From positions 1 through 32,313 of IMG/VR virus record IMGVR_UViG_3300013113_000260: 32,313 nt of DNA. The stretch is one strand, 5' to 3'. Of the stretch, positions 1 through 6,266 are shown in pieces. The notes under the pieces were generated by a model. The model did not search any database and had not been told where the DNA came from. It saw nothing but the letters and a program-made list of their open reading frames with translations. The stretch's first letter is position 1; each line of letters opens with the position of its first letter. This DNA is from a virus. Made by a program: the position numbers and the translations under genes.

Positions 1-432
1 AATAAGGTCTTCATTTTTTTCTCTTGGTATAAACACTCTTGTTCCATCTACCATTTCCCAGCCGATTGGCTCGCCTTCCTCGTTTTTGGGTGGTTTCTTT
101 AGCGTGTCAAGAAATTTTTTGAGACGCCAGTCATAAGTGTTTAATTCCTTCCAATTGAGCGTTGACTCTTCGAGCATGTCCTCCTCCAAGACGCCAAAAC
201 CAGCAGGTGCTGACTTTGAGCGTTCTTTTGGTGGGTCTTCATCAAACGGTTCACCGCCTGCTTTCTTGGTGCCCTTGGTGGACAACCTCATTGAAGAGTG
301 TTTTTTAATAATATCTGAGTCTTGATAGCCCTCTTCCAAAAGAACCTGTTCGACAAGTTCATAAATGGTTCGAGCGTCAATCTTGCTCTTTTTCTCGTAA
401 TGCTCTTCAATGAGCTTTTCCCAGTTAGCCAT
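1..432 (-). CDS. Hypothetical protein, C-terminus cut by window edge
   Basis: An ATG at 432 opens a frame that runs without a stop to position 1 (144 codons visible), so the C-terminus lies outside the window. A ribosome-binding stretch (AAGGA) precedes the ATG by about 9 bases. The visible protein is highly charged. It has a short predicted helix near the N-terminus (motif IYELVEQVLLEE), a Lys/Gly/Pro/Ser-rich middle likely to be disordered, and a later Trp/Lys-rich part. I do not recognise a family. It lies 11 bases downstream of the ClpP-like gene, so the two are probably co-transcribed. Helical charged proteins beside a ClpP-like protease could belong to a prohead core, but that is inference only. 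Confidence 0.7.
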   Translation of the reverse strand, partial: MANWEKLIEEHYEKKSKIDARTIYELVEQVLLEEGYQDSDIIKKHSSMRLSTKGTKKAGGEPFDEDPPKERSKSAPAGFGVLEEDMLEESTLNWKELNTYDWRLKKFLDTLKKPPKNEEGEPIGWEMVDGTRVFIPREKNEDLI

Positions 433-443
433 TTTTATAGTCC

Positions 444-1187
444 TTAGATAATGATGTCTGCAATACCAAAGTCAACTGCTTGCTGTGCGTCAAGATAGAT
501 GTTGACCTTTTTATCGAGAAGCTTCTTGACCATTCTTCTCGTCATATCTGTTTCACGAACAAGAGTGTCGATATAACGCTCTTGAATCCACTTGATTTCC
601 TCAACCTCGTTCTCGATATTGTGAATAGAGCCGTGAGTTCCACCAATAACAGAGTGAATCATAACACGAGTGTTGCGACCAATCTGACGGCAGCCCTTTG
701 TACCTGAAGCGAGAATAAGAACACCTGCGGACATTACCTTGCCGATGCCTGTTGTAATAATAGGACAGTCTTGCCCTACAACACGCATCATATCACAAAT
801 ACCAAACATATCGAGTGCTGAACCACCGAAAGTTGAAACAATCATCTCGATTGGAAGTGACTTTTCGATAATTTCAGAGTTGACGTCGTTAGGGTCAGCA
901 AGATACTTTTTCTTGCCTGACTCACGAAGAGTAACAAGTCCTGAAATAACTTCAAGAGCCATTCTCTCTGATACATCACCAATAACTGGAACAACACGAA
1001 TCTTCTTTTCTGGTGCTCCACCACCCATCATTGGTGGAAGGACAATAATGGATTTACCATCACCGCCTGTGAGTTGGTCCAAAAGTTCTTCGTCTGAAAG
1101 TTCTTCTTCAGAAAATTCTTCTTGGACTTCTTCTTGAATTTGCTCTTCTTGAGGCTTTTCTTCTACTTTCTTTTTCTTTTTTGGCAT
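444..1187 (-). CDS. clpP: ClpP-like serine protease with charged N-terminal extension
   Basis: 247 aa. Residues about 62-247 match the ClpP/crotonase-fold peptidase family S14. The nucleophile is Ser153 in GKVMSAG, His178 lies in MIHSV, and the terminal block YLDAQQAVDFGIAD matches the ClpP motif after the third triad residue. At the position where ClpP normally has the catalytic Asp (RDRF-L in E. coli) I read Asn229 (VNIYLDA), with Asp233 nearby, so the triad may be altered. Residues 1-60 are an added segment: a Lys run (residues 3-7), then Glu-rich sequence. Bacterial ClpP is about 200 aa and forms 14-mers with ClpX/ClpA. Phage relatives act either as accessory proteases or as prohead maturation proteases. 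No Clp ATPase gene is visible. The neighbours (acidic protein, P-loop protein) are compatible with a head-processing role but do not prove it. Confidence 0.85.
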   Translation of the reverse strand: MPKKKKKVEEKPQEEQIQEEVQEEFSEEELSDEELLDQLTGGDGKSIIVLPPMMGGGAPEKKIRVVPVIGDVSERMALEVISGLVTLRESGKKKYLADPNDVNSEIIEKSLPIEMIVSTFGGSALDMFGICDMMRVVGQDCPIITTGIGKVMSAGVLILASGTKGCRQIGRNTRVMIHSVIGGTHGSIHNIENEVEEIKWIQERYIDTLVRETDMTRRMVKKLLDKKVNIYLDAQQAVDFGIADIII

Positions 1188-1217
1188 GGTATTTGTTTCC
1201 TTATATTGTATCGAACC

Positions 1218-1469
1218 TTACTTCATCTTCTGAACATAAACAGTTCCTTCTTCCCAGAAAATGTTTATGTCGCCTCTCAGATAAGACGAAATAGCATTTA
1301 AGTAATTCTTTACTTGCGACTCATCAAACTCACCTTCTTTGGCTCGTTCGACGACCCACTTTACAACAGAATAAACAACGAAAGCTTTTTCAGCATGAAA
1401 AACATTCCCATCGTAATAAAAATGCTTGCCCTCTTTTATGAGGCTCATGATAAATTTCTTCGCTTCCAT
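1218..1469 (-). CDS. Small hypothetical protein (83 aa)
   Basis: 83 aa, mixed alpha/beta in appearance, with aromatic-rich strands (GKHFYYDGNVF and INIFWEEGTVYVQ) around a helix. No family recognised. The start is uncertain. The ATG at 1469 overlaps the -10 box of a promoter-like sequence (1470-1498), so a transcript from that promoter would begin near 1463 and could not use it. An in-frame ATG at 1448 (residue 8, MSLIKEG) would then be the start. Read-through transcripts from upstream genes could still use 1469. It lies between the P-loop protein and the ClpP-like gene. Confidence 0.6.
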   Translation of the reverse strand: MEAKKFIMSLIKEGKHFYYDGNVFHAEKAFVVYSVVKWVVERAKEGEFDESQVKNYLNAISSYLRGDINIFWEEGTVYVQKMK

Positions 1470-1498
1470 TATATATCATTTCTGTCCTATAAAGTCAA
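1470..1498 (-). promoter_or_regulatory. Sigma-70-like promoter overlapping the start of the 83-aa gene
   Basis: On the minus strand TTGACT (1498-1493), a 17-base spacer and TATATA (1475-1470); TATAAT also occurs two bases on, at 19-base spacing. It begins 8 bases after the stop codon of the P-loop gene. It belongs to the family of 17-bp-spaced promoters seen across the window and would drive the small gene, clpP and the leftmost gene. Confidence 0.5.
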
Positions 1499-1505
1499 GT
1501 AAAAA

Positions 1506-2837
1506 TTACTCTTCTTTAGTAAGTAGAATCTCACGAATGATTTCTTTCACTTGAGCGTGAAGTTTTGCTTCTTCGGCGGTAAGTTTTGGTCCATCGGTGT
1601 AGCGGTCGCCCTTTTTCAAAGTTGCAATTTTCTCAATTCGGTCTTTCTTATCATCAGCTGAAAGGTCGTCTCTATCTCGAATAGACTGAATAGCCAGCTT
1701 TTTCCAAACTGCAAAAGGAACCTTGCTTCGCTTTGTGTCAAGCTCTGCTGCTGTTGGGTCACGAAGTTTTCCACCTTGACTTCTTGCCTGACCTTGCTTA
1801 TAACCAGCGACCTTTTTGGAGCGAATTGCTTTTTGGAACATCTGTCTTGCTCCACCTAGTTCAGCGACCTTTGCGGCTGCGGCAAAGATAGCAGGGTCTT
1901 GCATAAGTTCGGGGTCGTGAGCAGCAACGACGAAATCAGTAAGGTTATTGCCCAACTTATCTCCAGACTTGTCTAAAAGCGCCAACATTCCCTTGTAGAG
2001 AATTTTTCCGTTCTTGTTGAATGGCTCACGAGTTGAAGCGTCGAGAAAGTCTGTGAGGTCTTTGGTTGCCTTGGCAAGAACTTGCTTGGCGTATTCTGCT
2101 GTATAAGGTTTTCCATCCTTAGTTTTCATTTCGTCTGCCAACTCTTTTGGAACAAGAAGTGAATCATCACGCAAGTCATAAATGTTAGCATAGATGTCGC
2201 CACCAAGAATCTTGATATTGCGATATCCGTCAAAAAGTTGAAAGTATCCTCTGTCGTCCTGAACCTCGTCCTGATATTGTTTTGAGATAGTTGCGGTTGG
2301 AGCACCAACTGTTCTTGCTCTGTCCTTATCTCTCTGAATAGAAACTTCTGGTGGAACATTGATTTGAAAAACAGCAACATCATAGCCTGCTTCGTGAAGT
2401 TCCTCTGCTCTAACACCCATCTTCATTACATCTTCGCCAGTTGTGTCGAAAATAATAGGAGAAGCAGTGTTAAGCCAGTTTGCTGTTTTTTGTCGTGAGC
2501 CGTTTTGAAGCTTTTCACGAAATGCTTGCTGTTGTTTCCAAGTATCCAAGTCTGTTTTATCTGCGAACTTCAATCCAACGCCAAAGTTACCGAATTGTGC
2601 TTCAATGTCTTCATCTGGGTTGGAAGTAATAAACTGCTCTGGGATACCCAACTGGTCTGAGATAAAAGTTTTACCAGCACCAGCAGGTCCAAAGATAAAA
2701 ATAGCCTTGAAAGGGTTCTCATTCTTGCGAAGAGCGATTTCCTCAAGTGGCTGTGGCTCTTCAAGAAGCATTGTTTTCTTTTGTTCCTCAACCGCCTCTT
2801 TGATAAGGTTTTTTAAATTTTTTAGGTCCAATTTCAT
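1506..2837 (-). CDS. P-loop (zeta-toxin/kinase-like) protein, probably virion-associated
   Basis: 443 aa. A Walker A motif GPAGAGKT is at residues 50-57 after a hydrophobic strand (AIFIF). A possible Walker B strand (PIIFDTTGED) lies near 127-136 and a lid-like Arg cluster (QRDKDRARTVG) near 173-183. This is the layout of zeta-toxin/AAA_33 type kinases, which phosphorylate small substrates using ATP or GTP. The remaining C-terminal half (about 230-443) is Lys/Ala-rich and matches nothing I know. Both ends carry short amphipathic helices (N-terminal LKNLIKEAVEEQ, C-terminal VKEIIREILL). Helices of this kind are common at the ends of proteins in marine T4-like phages and may serve as packaging or docking tags; that is inference. 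An intrinsic terminator lies just upstream (2860-2896) and a promoter just downstream. Confidence 0.6.
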   Translation of the reverse strand: MKLDLKNLKNLIKEAVEEQKKTMLLEEPQPLEEIALRKNENPFKAIFIFGPAGAGKTFISDQLGIPEQFITSNPDEDIEAQFGNFGVGLKFADKTDLDTWKQQQAFREKLQNGSRQKTANWLNTASPIIFDTTGEDVMKMGVRAEELHEAGYDVAVFQINVPPEVSIQRDKDRARTVGAPTATISKQYQDEVQDDRGYFQLFDGYRNIKILGGDIYANIYDLRDDSLLVPKELADEMKTKDGKPYTAEYAKQVLAKATKDLTDFLDASTREPFNKNGKILYKGMLALLDKSGDKLGNNLTDFVVAAHDPELMQDPAIFAAAAKVAELGGARQMFQKAIRSKKVAGYKQGQARSQGGKLRDPTAAELDTKRSKVPFAVWKKLAIQSIRDRDDLSADDKKDRIEKIATLKKGDRYTDGPKLTAEEAKLHAQVKEIIREILLTKEE

Positions 2838-2859
2838 TTATATTTTACTCCATTTATGA

Positions 2860-2896
2860 TAAAAATAAAAAAGCAGGACATTTTCGTGCCCTGCTT
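2860..2896 (-). terminator. Intrinsic terminator after the acidic-protein gene
   Basis: Hairpin at 2871-2896: a 10-position stem (AAGCAGG paired with CCTGCTT, one A.C mismatch, then two more pairs) with a six-base loop. On the minus strand it is followed by TTTTTTATTTTT-type sequence (2870-2860). It lies 35 bases past the stop of the acidic-protein gene and 23 bases before the P-loop gene. Confidence 0.85.
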
Positions 2897-2930
2897 CTTT
2901 TCTCTCACACCAAACCAAAAGGTTTATTTA

Positions 2931-3632
2931 TTATTTTAGAGAACGAAGTCGAGCAACGACAGCCTTGGTGATTTCTTCGAGTTGCTCTTCAGTAGTCTCG
3001 TCAACTTCCTCAGTAGCTTCTTCCATCTTCTCTTCGTCGTCAGCCTTATAGCCTTCGTCTACCTCTTCTTCTTCTTCGTTCGTTGTGCAGTGCGCTTCTT
3101 CCAAAGCAGCGTCTTCGTCGATGACTGCCTGAACTGCCTGAGCGATTCTCTCAGCAAGTGAAGGAGTTGTTGTTTCCATCATCTCTTCTTCTGCTTCTTC
3201 TGCGTCCATTTCCATTTCTGGCTCTTCAGCAGGCATCTCAGCGTCCATCTCTGGAGCTTCTTCAGCAGGAGCTTCTTCTTCAGAATCAACACGCTCGGCA
3301 GGAACACCAGTCTCTGCTTCGATAGCAGCAAGAACTGCGTCTACAAGTGACTCGATTTTGTCCTGACCAACCTCTTCTTCAGCGGCAGGCTCTTCAGCGT
3401 CAAGCTCCATCTCTTCTTCTTCGACAACAACTTCTTCGTTAGTTGTCTCAGTTTCTTCAGTGGTGGTCTCTTCAGCAACTTCTTCAGTTGCCTCTTCCAT
3501 CTTTTCCTCTTCTTCTTTGTGCTCGCCTTCTGCCTGGATATCAAGCTTCTCTGAAATGCGATTAAGAGCAGGAATACCAGCGATTGCTGCAAACCTTGTA
3601 ATCTGTGCCTCTGTAAGCAAGTTCTTCTTCAT
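2931..3632 (-). CDS. Extremely acidic low-complexity protein (candidate core/scaffold-like)
   Basis: 233 aa, dominated by Glu, with Asp, Ala, Thr and Met. The N-terminus (MKKNLLTEAQITRFAAIAGI) is a short ordered segment. Two copies of EEKMEEATEEV lie near residues 42-53 and 201-212. Short amphipathic helices punctuate the acidic runs (IESLVDAVLAAIEAE, LAERIAQAVQAVID, LEEITKAVVARLRSL). A good ribosome site (AAGGAG) precedes the ATG. A terminator follows it, and a 78-base gap separates it from the upstream regulatory genes, so it may be a unit of its own. No enzymatic domain is visible. Acidic helical proteins serve as prohead core, internal or scaffold proteins in T4-like phages, and the N-terminus resembles a leader found on many marine-phage proteins. 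Both statements are recollection plus inference, not proof. Confidence 0.75.
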   Translation of the reverse strand: MKKNLLTEAQITRFAAIAGIPALNRISEKLDIQAEGEHKEEEEKMEEATEEVAEETTTEETETTNEEVVVEEEEMELDAEEPAAEEEVGQDKIESLVDAVLAAIEAETGVPAERVDSEEEAPAEEAPEMDAEMPAEEPEMEMDAEEAEEEMMETTTPSLAERIAQAVQAVIDEDAALEEAHCTTNEEEEEVDEGYKADDEEKMEEATEEVDETTEEQLEEITKAVVARLRSLK

Positions 3633-3710
3633 TTTCTTTCTCCTTCATTTGGGAATTTTTTTATGATAATTTGGGGCATAAATAGCCAATCACTTTATAA
3701 ATAGTTAGTT

Positions 3711-3968
3711 TTATGGAAACAGGTCGTCCTTTTTGAGTTTTTTGACTACCTTCTGTTGTGCTTTTTTAGCTATTTGGTCTATTCTAACGTGAGTTAGGTT
3801 CAACCTTAGCCCAATATCACGTAAGGTCATCGGTCTGCCGTCGTTATTGTCTATCGCAATAAGCGTACAGTTCAAGTCCTCCTCGTAATCCATCCAAAAT
3901 CTACAATCTTTGTTTTCCTCTGGACAGGATATGTTTAGATTCTTGCAAATATCGCTACATTCTCTCAT
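3711..3968 (-). CDS. Small sigma-region-4-like helix-turn-helix protein with five Cys
   Basis: 85 aa. Residues about 47-80 (MTLRDIGLRLNLTHVRIDQI, then AKKAQQKVVKKL) reproduce the pattern of sigma-70 region 4: a T-L-x-x-I-G helix, a turn, a recognition helix ending R-x-x-Q-I, then a basic K-A-x-x-K-L tail. That domain contacts the -35 element and the RNA polymerase beta flap. The first 35 residues hold Cys4, Cys8, Cys15, Cys22 and Cys34, possibly metal-binding. Regions 2 and 3 are absent, so it cannot be a complete sigma factor. It could be a promoter-specificity co-factor, an anti-sigma-like decoy or an ordinary DNA-binding regulator. The ATG overlaps the stop of the upstream RHH-like gene by four bases (ATGA), indicating translational coupling. 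Confidence 0.7.
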   Translation of the reverse strand: MRECSDICKNLNISCPEENKDCRFWMDYEEDLNCTLIAIDNNDGRPMTLRDIGLRLNLTHVRIDQIAKKAQQKVVKKLKKDDLFP

Positions 3969-4309
3969 AAGTCTGGGTGTTCCCTTGCTATTAGGTCGAA
4001 GATATCTTCTAACTCTTCGTTATCTAAGTTAAACTTCTTTTCAATTTCTTCTTGTTTTTGTTGTGCTTTTTCTTCTATCTCTTGCACTCGTTTTGAGCGC
4101 TTTCTCGACTTTTTTGGCGACGTTTCATCAATCATTCTGATAATATCTTTGGATATCTGATTTTCGTCCAACATACAAGTCACTAGATAGCGAAAAAGCT
4201 TAGATTGTGTTAGTCCATACCTTTCGAGCACTATTTTTAGCTCTTGATGGCGTTCATCGGTATCAAAAAACACTATCTTCTTCTTATTTTCTCCATACTT
4301 ACCCTCCAC
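3965..4309 (-). CDS. Ribbon-helix-helix-like protein with charged coiled tail
   Basis: 114 aa from a GTG at 4309. I prefer this start to the upstream ATG at 4426, which would put 118 bases inside the GuaB-like gene. The GTG shares its first base with the stop of that gene (TAGTG) and has GGAGA eight bases before it. Residues 11-16 (KIVFFD) form a strand, followed by a helix (18-31) and a second helix (34-48, TQSKLFRYLVTCMLD), the order expected of a ribbon-helix-helix DNA-binding fold. Residues 65-93 are a basic then Glu/Lys/Gln-rich coiled stretch and the C-terminus is acidic. It is coupled to the sigma-region-4-like gene, which suggests that the pair acts together on transcription. The fold call rests on pattern only. 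Confidence 0.55.
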   Translation of the reverse strand: MEGKYGENKKKIVFFDTDERHQELKIVLERYGLTQSKLFRYLVTCMLDENQISKDIIRMIDETSPKKSRKRSKRVQEIEEKAQQKQEEIEKKFNLDNEELEDIFDLIAREHPDL

Positions 4310-5355
4310 TATGAATATCTCCCAAAAATGTGTGCTTGGGACTCTTTCTGCGAAGAGGGAGACTGAATAATAAACTGTGCCTTTTCTCTTAGGTCGTGCA
4401 AAGTCGTCACGCCCGAGTAAGAACACCCTGAACGAATACCTTGTTCGAGTTCATAGACGATTTCTGACACTGGACCCCTGCAAGGGACCGATGTAGCCAC
4501 ACCTTCGAGTGAAGAAAACTTGCCTCTCCAATCTTTCTGTGCTTCTTTGGAAGCCATGCCTCTAAAATTTTTCCGCAAGTTTCCGTCTGCGTCGGTGAAG
4601 GTGCTGCCTGGCGTCTCGTCCGTCCCTGAAAGCAACGAGCCCAACATAACCAAGTCTGCACCTGCTGCGAGAGCCTTGACAGCATCGCCTGAGTTGCGAA
4701 TACCTCCGTCAGCAATAATGAGGACTGAGCCAGCATATTGAGACTTGTTGCACTCAAGAATAGTTTGAAGCCCTGGTACTCCGTGTCCTGTTTGGATACG
4801 AGTTGTACAAATAGAACCTCCGCCAACATTGCAACGAACAGAGTCAGCACCCCAAGAAGCCAAAGCTTCGTAGCCTTCACGAGTTGCCACATTGCCAGCC
4901 ATAATGTGAAGATAGTCAGGAGCCCAAGACTTGATGCTATCAATAGCATCCTTCATAAGCTTGTGATGACCGTGAGCGACATCAATACAGATAACTGAAG
5001 CTCCCTTAGAGACTAACTCTTGTGTTCTTTCCAGATAATCACCAGTTACACCTACCGCAGCACCTACAAGGAACCCTCCTTGCTTCAGTGCTCGTTGGAC
5101 TAAACTAGACTGCTTCTCGATGGTATTATATCGGTGAATAATACCTAGCCCTCCCATACGAAACATCATTGCAGCCATATTAGCACCAGTGATGGTATCC
5201 ATCGGACTAGAAACAATAGGGATAGACAAGTTGAAGCCTGGCTCAAAAGGAACAGACAAGTCAACTTGTGTTCTAGACTCAATAGAACTATACTGTGGAA
5301 CCAACAGTACGTCGTCATAAGTTAGTGCTGGTTTATCACTTAGAAACTTAGCCAT
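4309..5355 (-). CDS. guaB: IMP dehydrogenase/GMP reductase family enzyme without CBS domains
   Basis: 348 aa from the ATG at 5355, which has AAGGAG upstream; the longer frame from 5409 adds 18 residues out of keeping with the family. It is a complete TIM-barrel enzyme of the IMPDH/GMPR family. LTYDDVLLVP opens the barrel, SSPMDT is the substrate-side loop, GGGSICTTR holds the catalytic Cys (residue 183), ADGGIR and LGSLL bind phosphate, and the end carries SGVTTLHDLREKAQF. The two CBS domains of most bacterial IMPDH are missing, as in GMP reductase. The ending (ESQAH, compare ESHPH) and the DDVLLVP start look closer to IMPDH. The reaction would be IMP to XMP with NAD+, or GMP to IMP with NADPH; I cannot choose firmly. 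Either adjusts the host purine pool. It overlaps the upstream gene by 8 bases. Confidence 0.85.
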   Translation of the reverse strand: MAKFLSDKPALTYDDVLLVPQYSSIESRTQVDLSVPFEPGFNLSIPIVSSPMDTITGANMAAMMFRMGGLGIIHRYNTIEKQSSLVQRALKQGGFLVGAAVGVTGDYLERTQELVSKGASVICIDVAHGHHKLMKDAIDSIKSWAPDYLHIMAGNVATREGYEALASWGADSVRCNVGGGSICTTRIQTGHGVPGLQTILECNKSQYAGSVLIIADGGIRNSGDAVKALAAGADLVMLGSLLSGTDETPGSTFTDADGNLRKNFRGMASKEAQKDWRGKFSSLEGVATSVPCRGPVSEIVYELEQGIRSGCSYSGVTTLHDLREKAQFIIQSPSSQKESQAHIFGRYS

Positions 5356-5752
5356 CTTCTTCTCCTTGTGGAGCAATATTAGGTGCGCCCCTTTTGATGT
5401 AATCGCCAACTTCTGGATAATCCGCAGGGTTTGGAATTGCCTTCTTCTGGTGTTCTTTAGGGTCTTGCTTTTCCGTCAAATGCTTATCCAACTCTGTCTG
5501 CTTCTTAATTACTTGTTCTTTCACTGCTGCCAAGCCATTATCCCAACACTCAGGACAAAACAAGCTGACCCTTTTCTCTTCTCGTCTCTCGACAATGGTC
5601 CAAGTGTTAGCCATTTCACGACTCTTCTTGTCAAAGTCTTTATAACACATTACACAGCAGTCAGGCATTCTGTCGAAAGACATTACTTTATCTTTCAACT
5701 CTTTCTCTGCTTTCTTCTTTTTGTTTCTCTGCAACTTTCTTTTAAGACTCAT
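5348..5752 (-). CDS. Hypothetical protein with Cys pairs (possible zinc ribbon)
   Basis: 134 aa. The N-terminus is very basic (KRKLQRNKKKKAEKELK). Two Cys clusters follow, DCCVMC (Cys32, 33, 36) and FCPEC (Cys66, Cys69), spaced like a treble-clef or zinc-ribbon metal site. The C-terminal third is charged, with a Pro/Asn-rich end. No catalytic motif is visible. The ATG at 5752 has AGGG seven bases upstream and overlaps the dUTPase end by 11 bases. The 3' end overlaps the GuaB-like start by 8 bases. It therefore sits in a tight operon of nucleotide genes and may bind nucleic acid. Function unknown. Confidence 0.75.
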   Translation of the reverse strand: MSLKRKLQRNKKKKAEKELKDKVMSFDRMPDCCVMCYKDFDKKSREMANTWTIVERREEKRVSLFCPECWDNGLAAVKEQVIKKQTELDKHLTEKQDPKEHQKKAIPNPADYPEVGDYIKRGAPNIAPQGEEDG

Positions 5753-6206
5753 CGGTTGACCCTAAAGCGCCAGTGCCTCTGTTGGAAATAGTAATTGGAT
5801 GCCAGTTGTAAAGGTCACCTGAACTCGTCTCCAGTGCTCGGAAATGAACGACTGGAACCATCACCGCTTGAGCTATTTTATCGTGCCTGGCAACAATTTG
5901 TTCTTCTGTTCCCACGTTATGCAGGTTTACGAAAATTTCTCCGTCATATCCAGAGTCAACAACACAAGCTCCAACAAGCAGACTTCGTTTAGAAGCTACG
6001 GATGAACGATTCTTAATCTCAAGCATATAACCGTGAGGGACACCAACACGAATACCAGTTTGGAACAACTTACTCTCACCTGGTTGAAGCCTAACTCCTG
6101 CCTCAATGCTGTCTGGGTTGAAGAACAAGTCCAGACCTGCGTCCGAAGGGTTCGCTCTCGTTGGTGGCTTCGCATCTGGACGAACTCGTGAATATTCAAT
6201 AATCAT
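5742..6206 (-). CDS. dut: dUTPase (deoxyuridine 5'-triphosphate nucleotidohydrolase)
   Basis: 154 aa, the usual length for a trimeric dUTPase. All five motifs are present: I DAGLDLFF (22-29), II NRSSVASK (66-73), III VVDSGYDGE (82-90, with the catalytic Asp84 and the uracil-stacking Tyr87), IV HDKIAQAVMVPV (108-119) and V SNRGTGALGST (141-151), the flexible P-loop-like tail. It hydrolyses dUTP to dUMP and pyrophosphate, which keeps uracil out of phage DNA and supplies ThyX with its substrate. AGGAG lies six bases before the ATG, and a promoter-like sequence lies at 6233-6261 between the DnaE gene and this one. Confidence 0.95.
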   Translation of the reverse strand: MIIEYSRVRPDAKPPTRANPSDAGLDLFFNPDSIEAGVRLQPGESKLFQTGIRVGVPHGYMLEIKNRSSVASKRSLLVGACVVDSGYDGEIFVNLHNVGTEEQIVARHDKIAQAVMVPVVHFRALETSSGDLYNWHPITISNRGTGALGSTDES

Positions 6207-6232
6207 AATATCTCCTTTATTTTGCTTTCTCT

Positions 6233-6261
6233 AATATAACACAGTGCTTTTCTGTTTTCAA
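6233..6261 (-). promoter_or_regulatory. Sigma-70-like promoter for dut-guaB operon
   Basis: TTGAAA (6261-6256), a 17-base spacer and TATATT (6238-6233) on the minus strand, starting six bases after the DnaE stop codon. It lies in a true intergenic gap directly upstream of dut, and its start point would leave a leader of about 20 bases before the ATG. Confidence 0.7.
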
Positions 6262-6266
6262 GTATT

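Noticed and set aside
3696-3703. TATAAATA, identical to the T4 late promoter box, on the plus strand
   Set aside because: It points away from the genes, into the antisense of the region, and no such box was seen before the tail genes. Probably chance in AT-rich DNA.
4310-4426. Longer start for the RHH-like gene
   Set aside because: It would place 118 bases within the GuaB-like gene. The GTG at 4309 has a better ribosome site and the TAGTG overlap typical of this genome.
4407-4949. 180-codon minus-strand frame inside the GuaB-like gene
   Set aside because: Overlaps conserved IMPDH/GMPR motifs in another frame and has no family features; a shadow frame.
5356-5409. Longer start for the GuaB-like gene
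   Set aside because: The added 18 residues do not belong to the family. The ATG at 5355 has AAGGAG and a family-like beginning.
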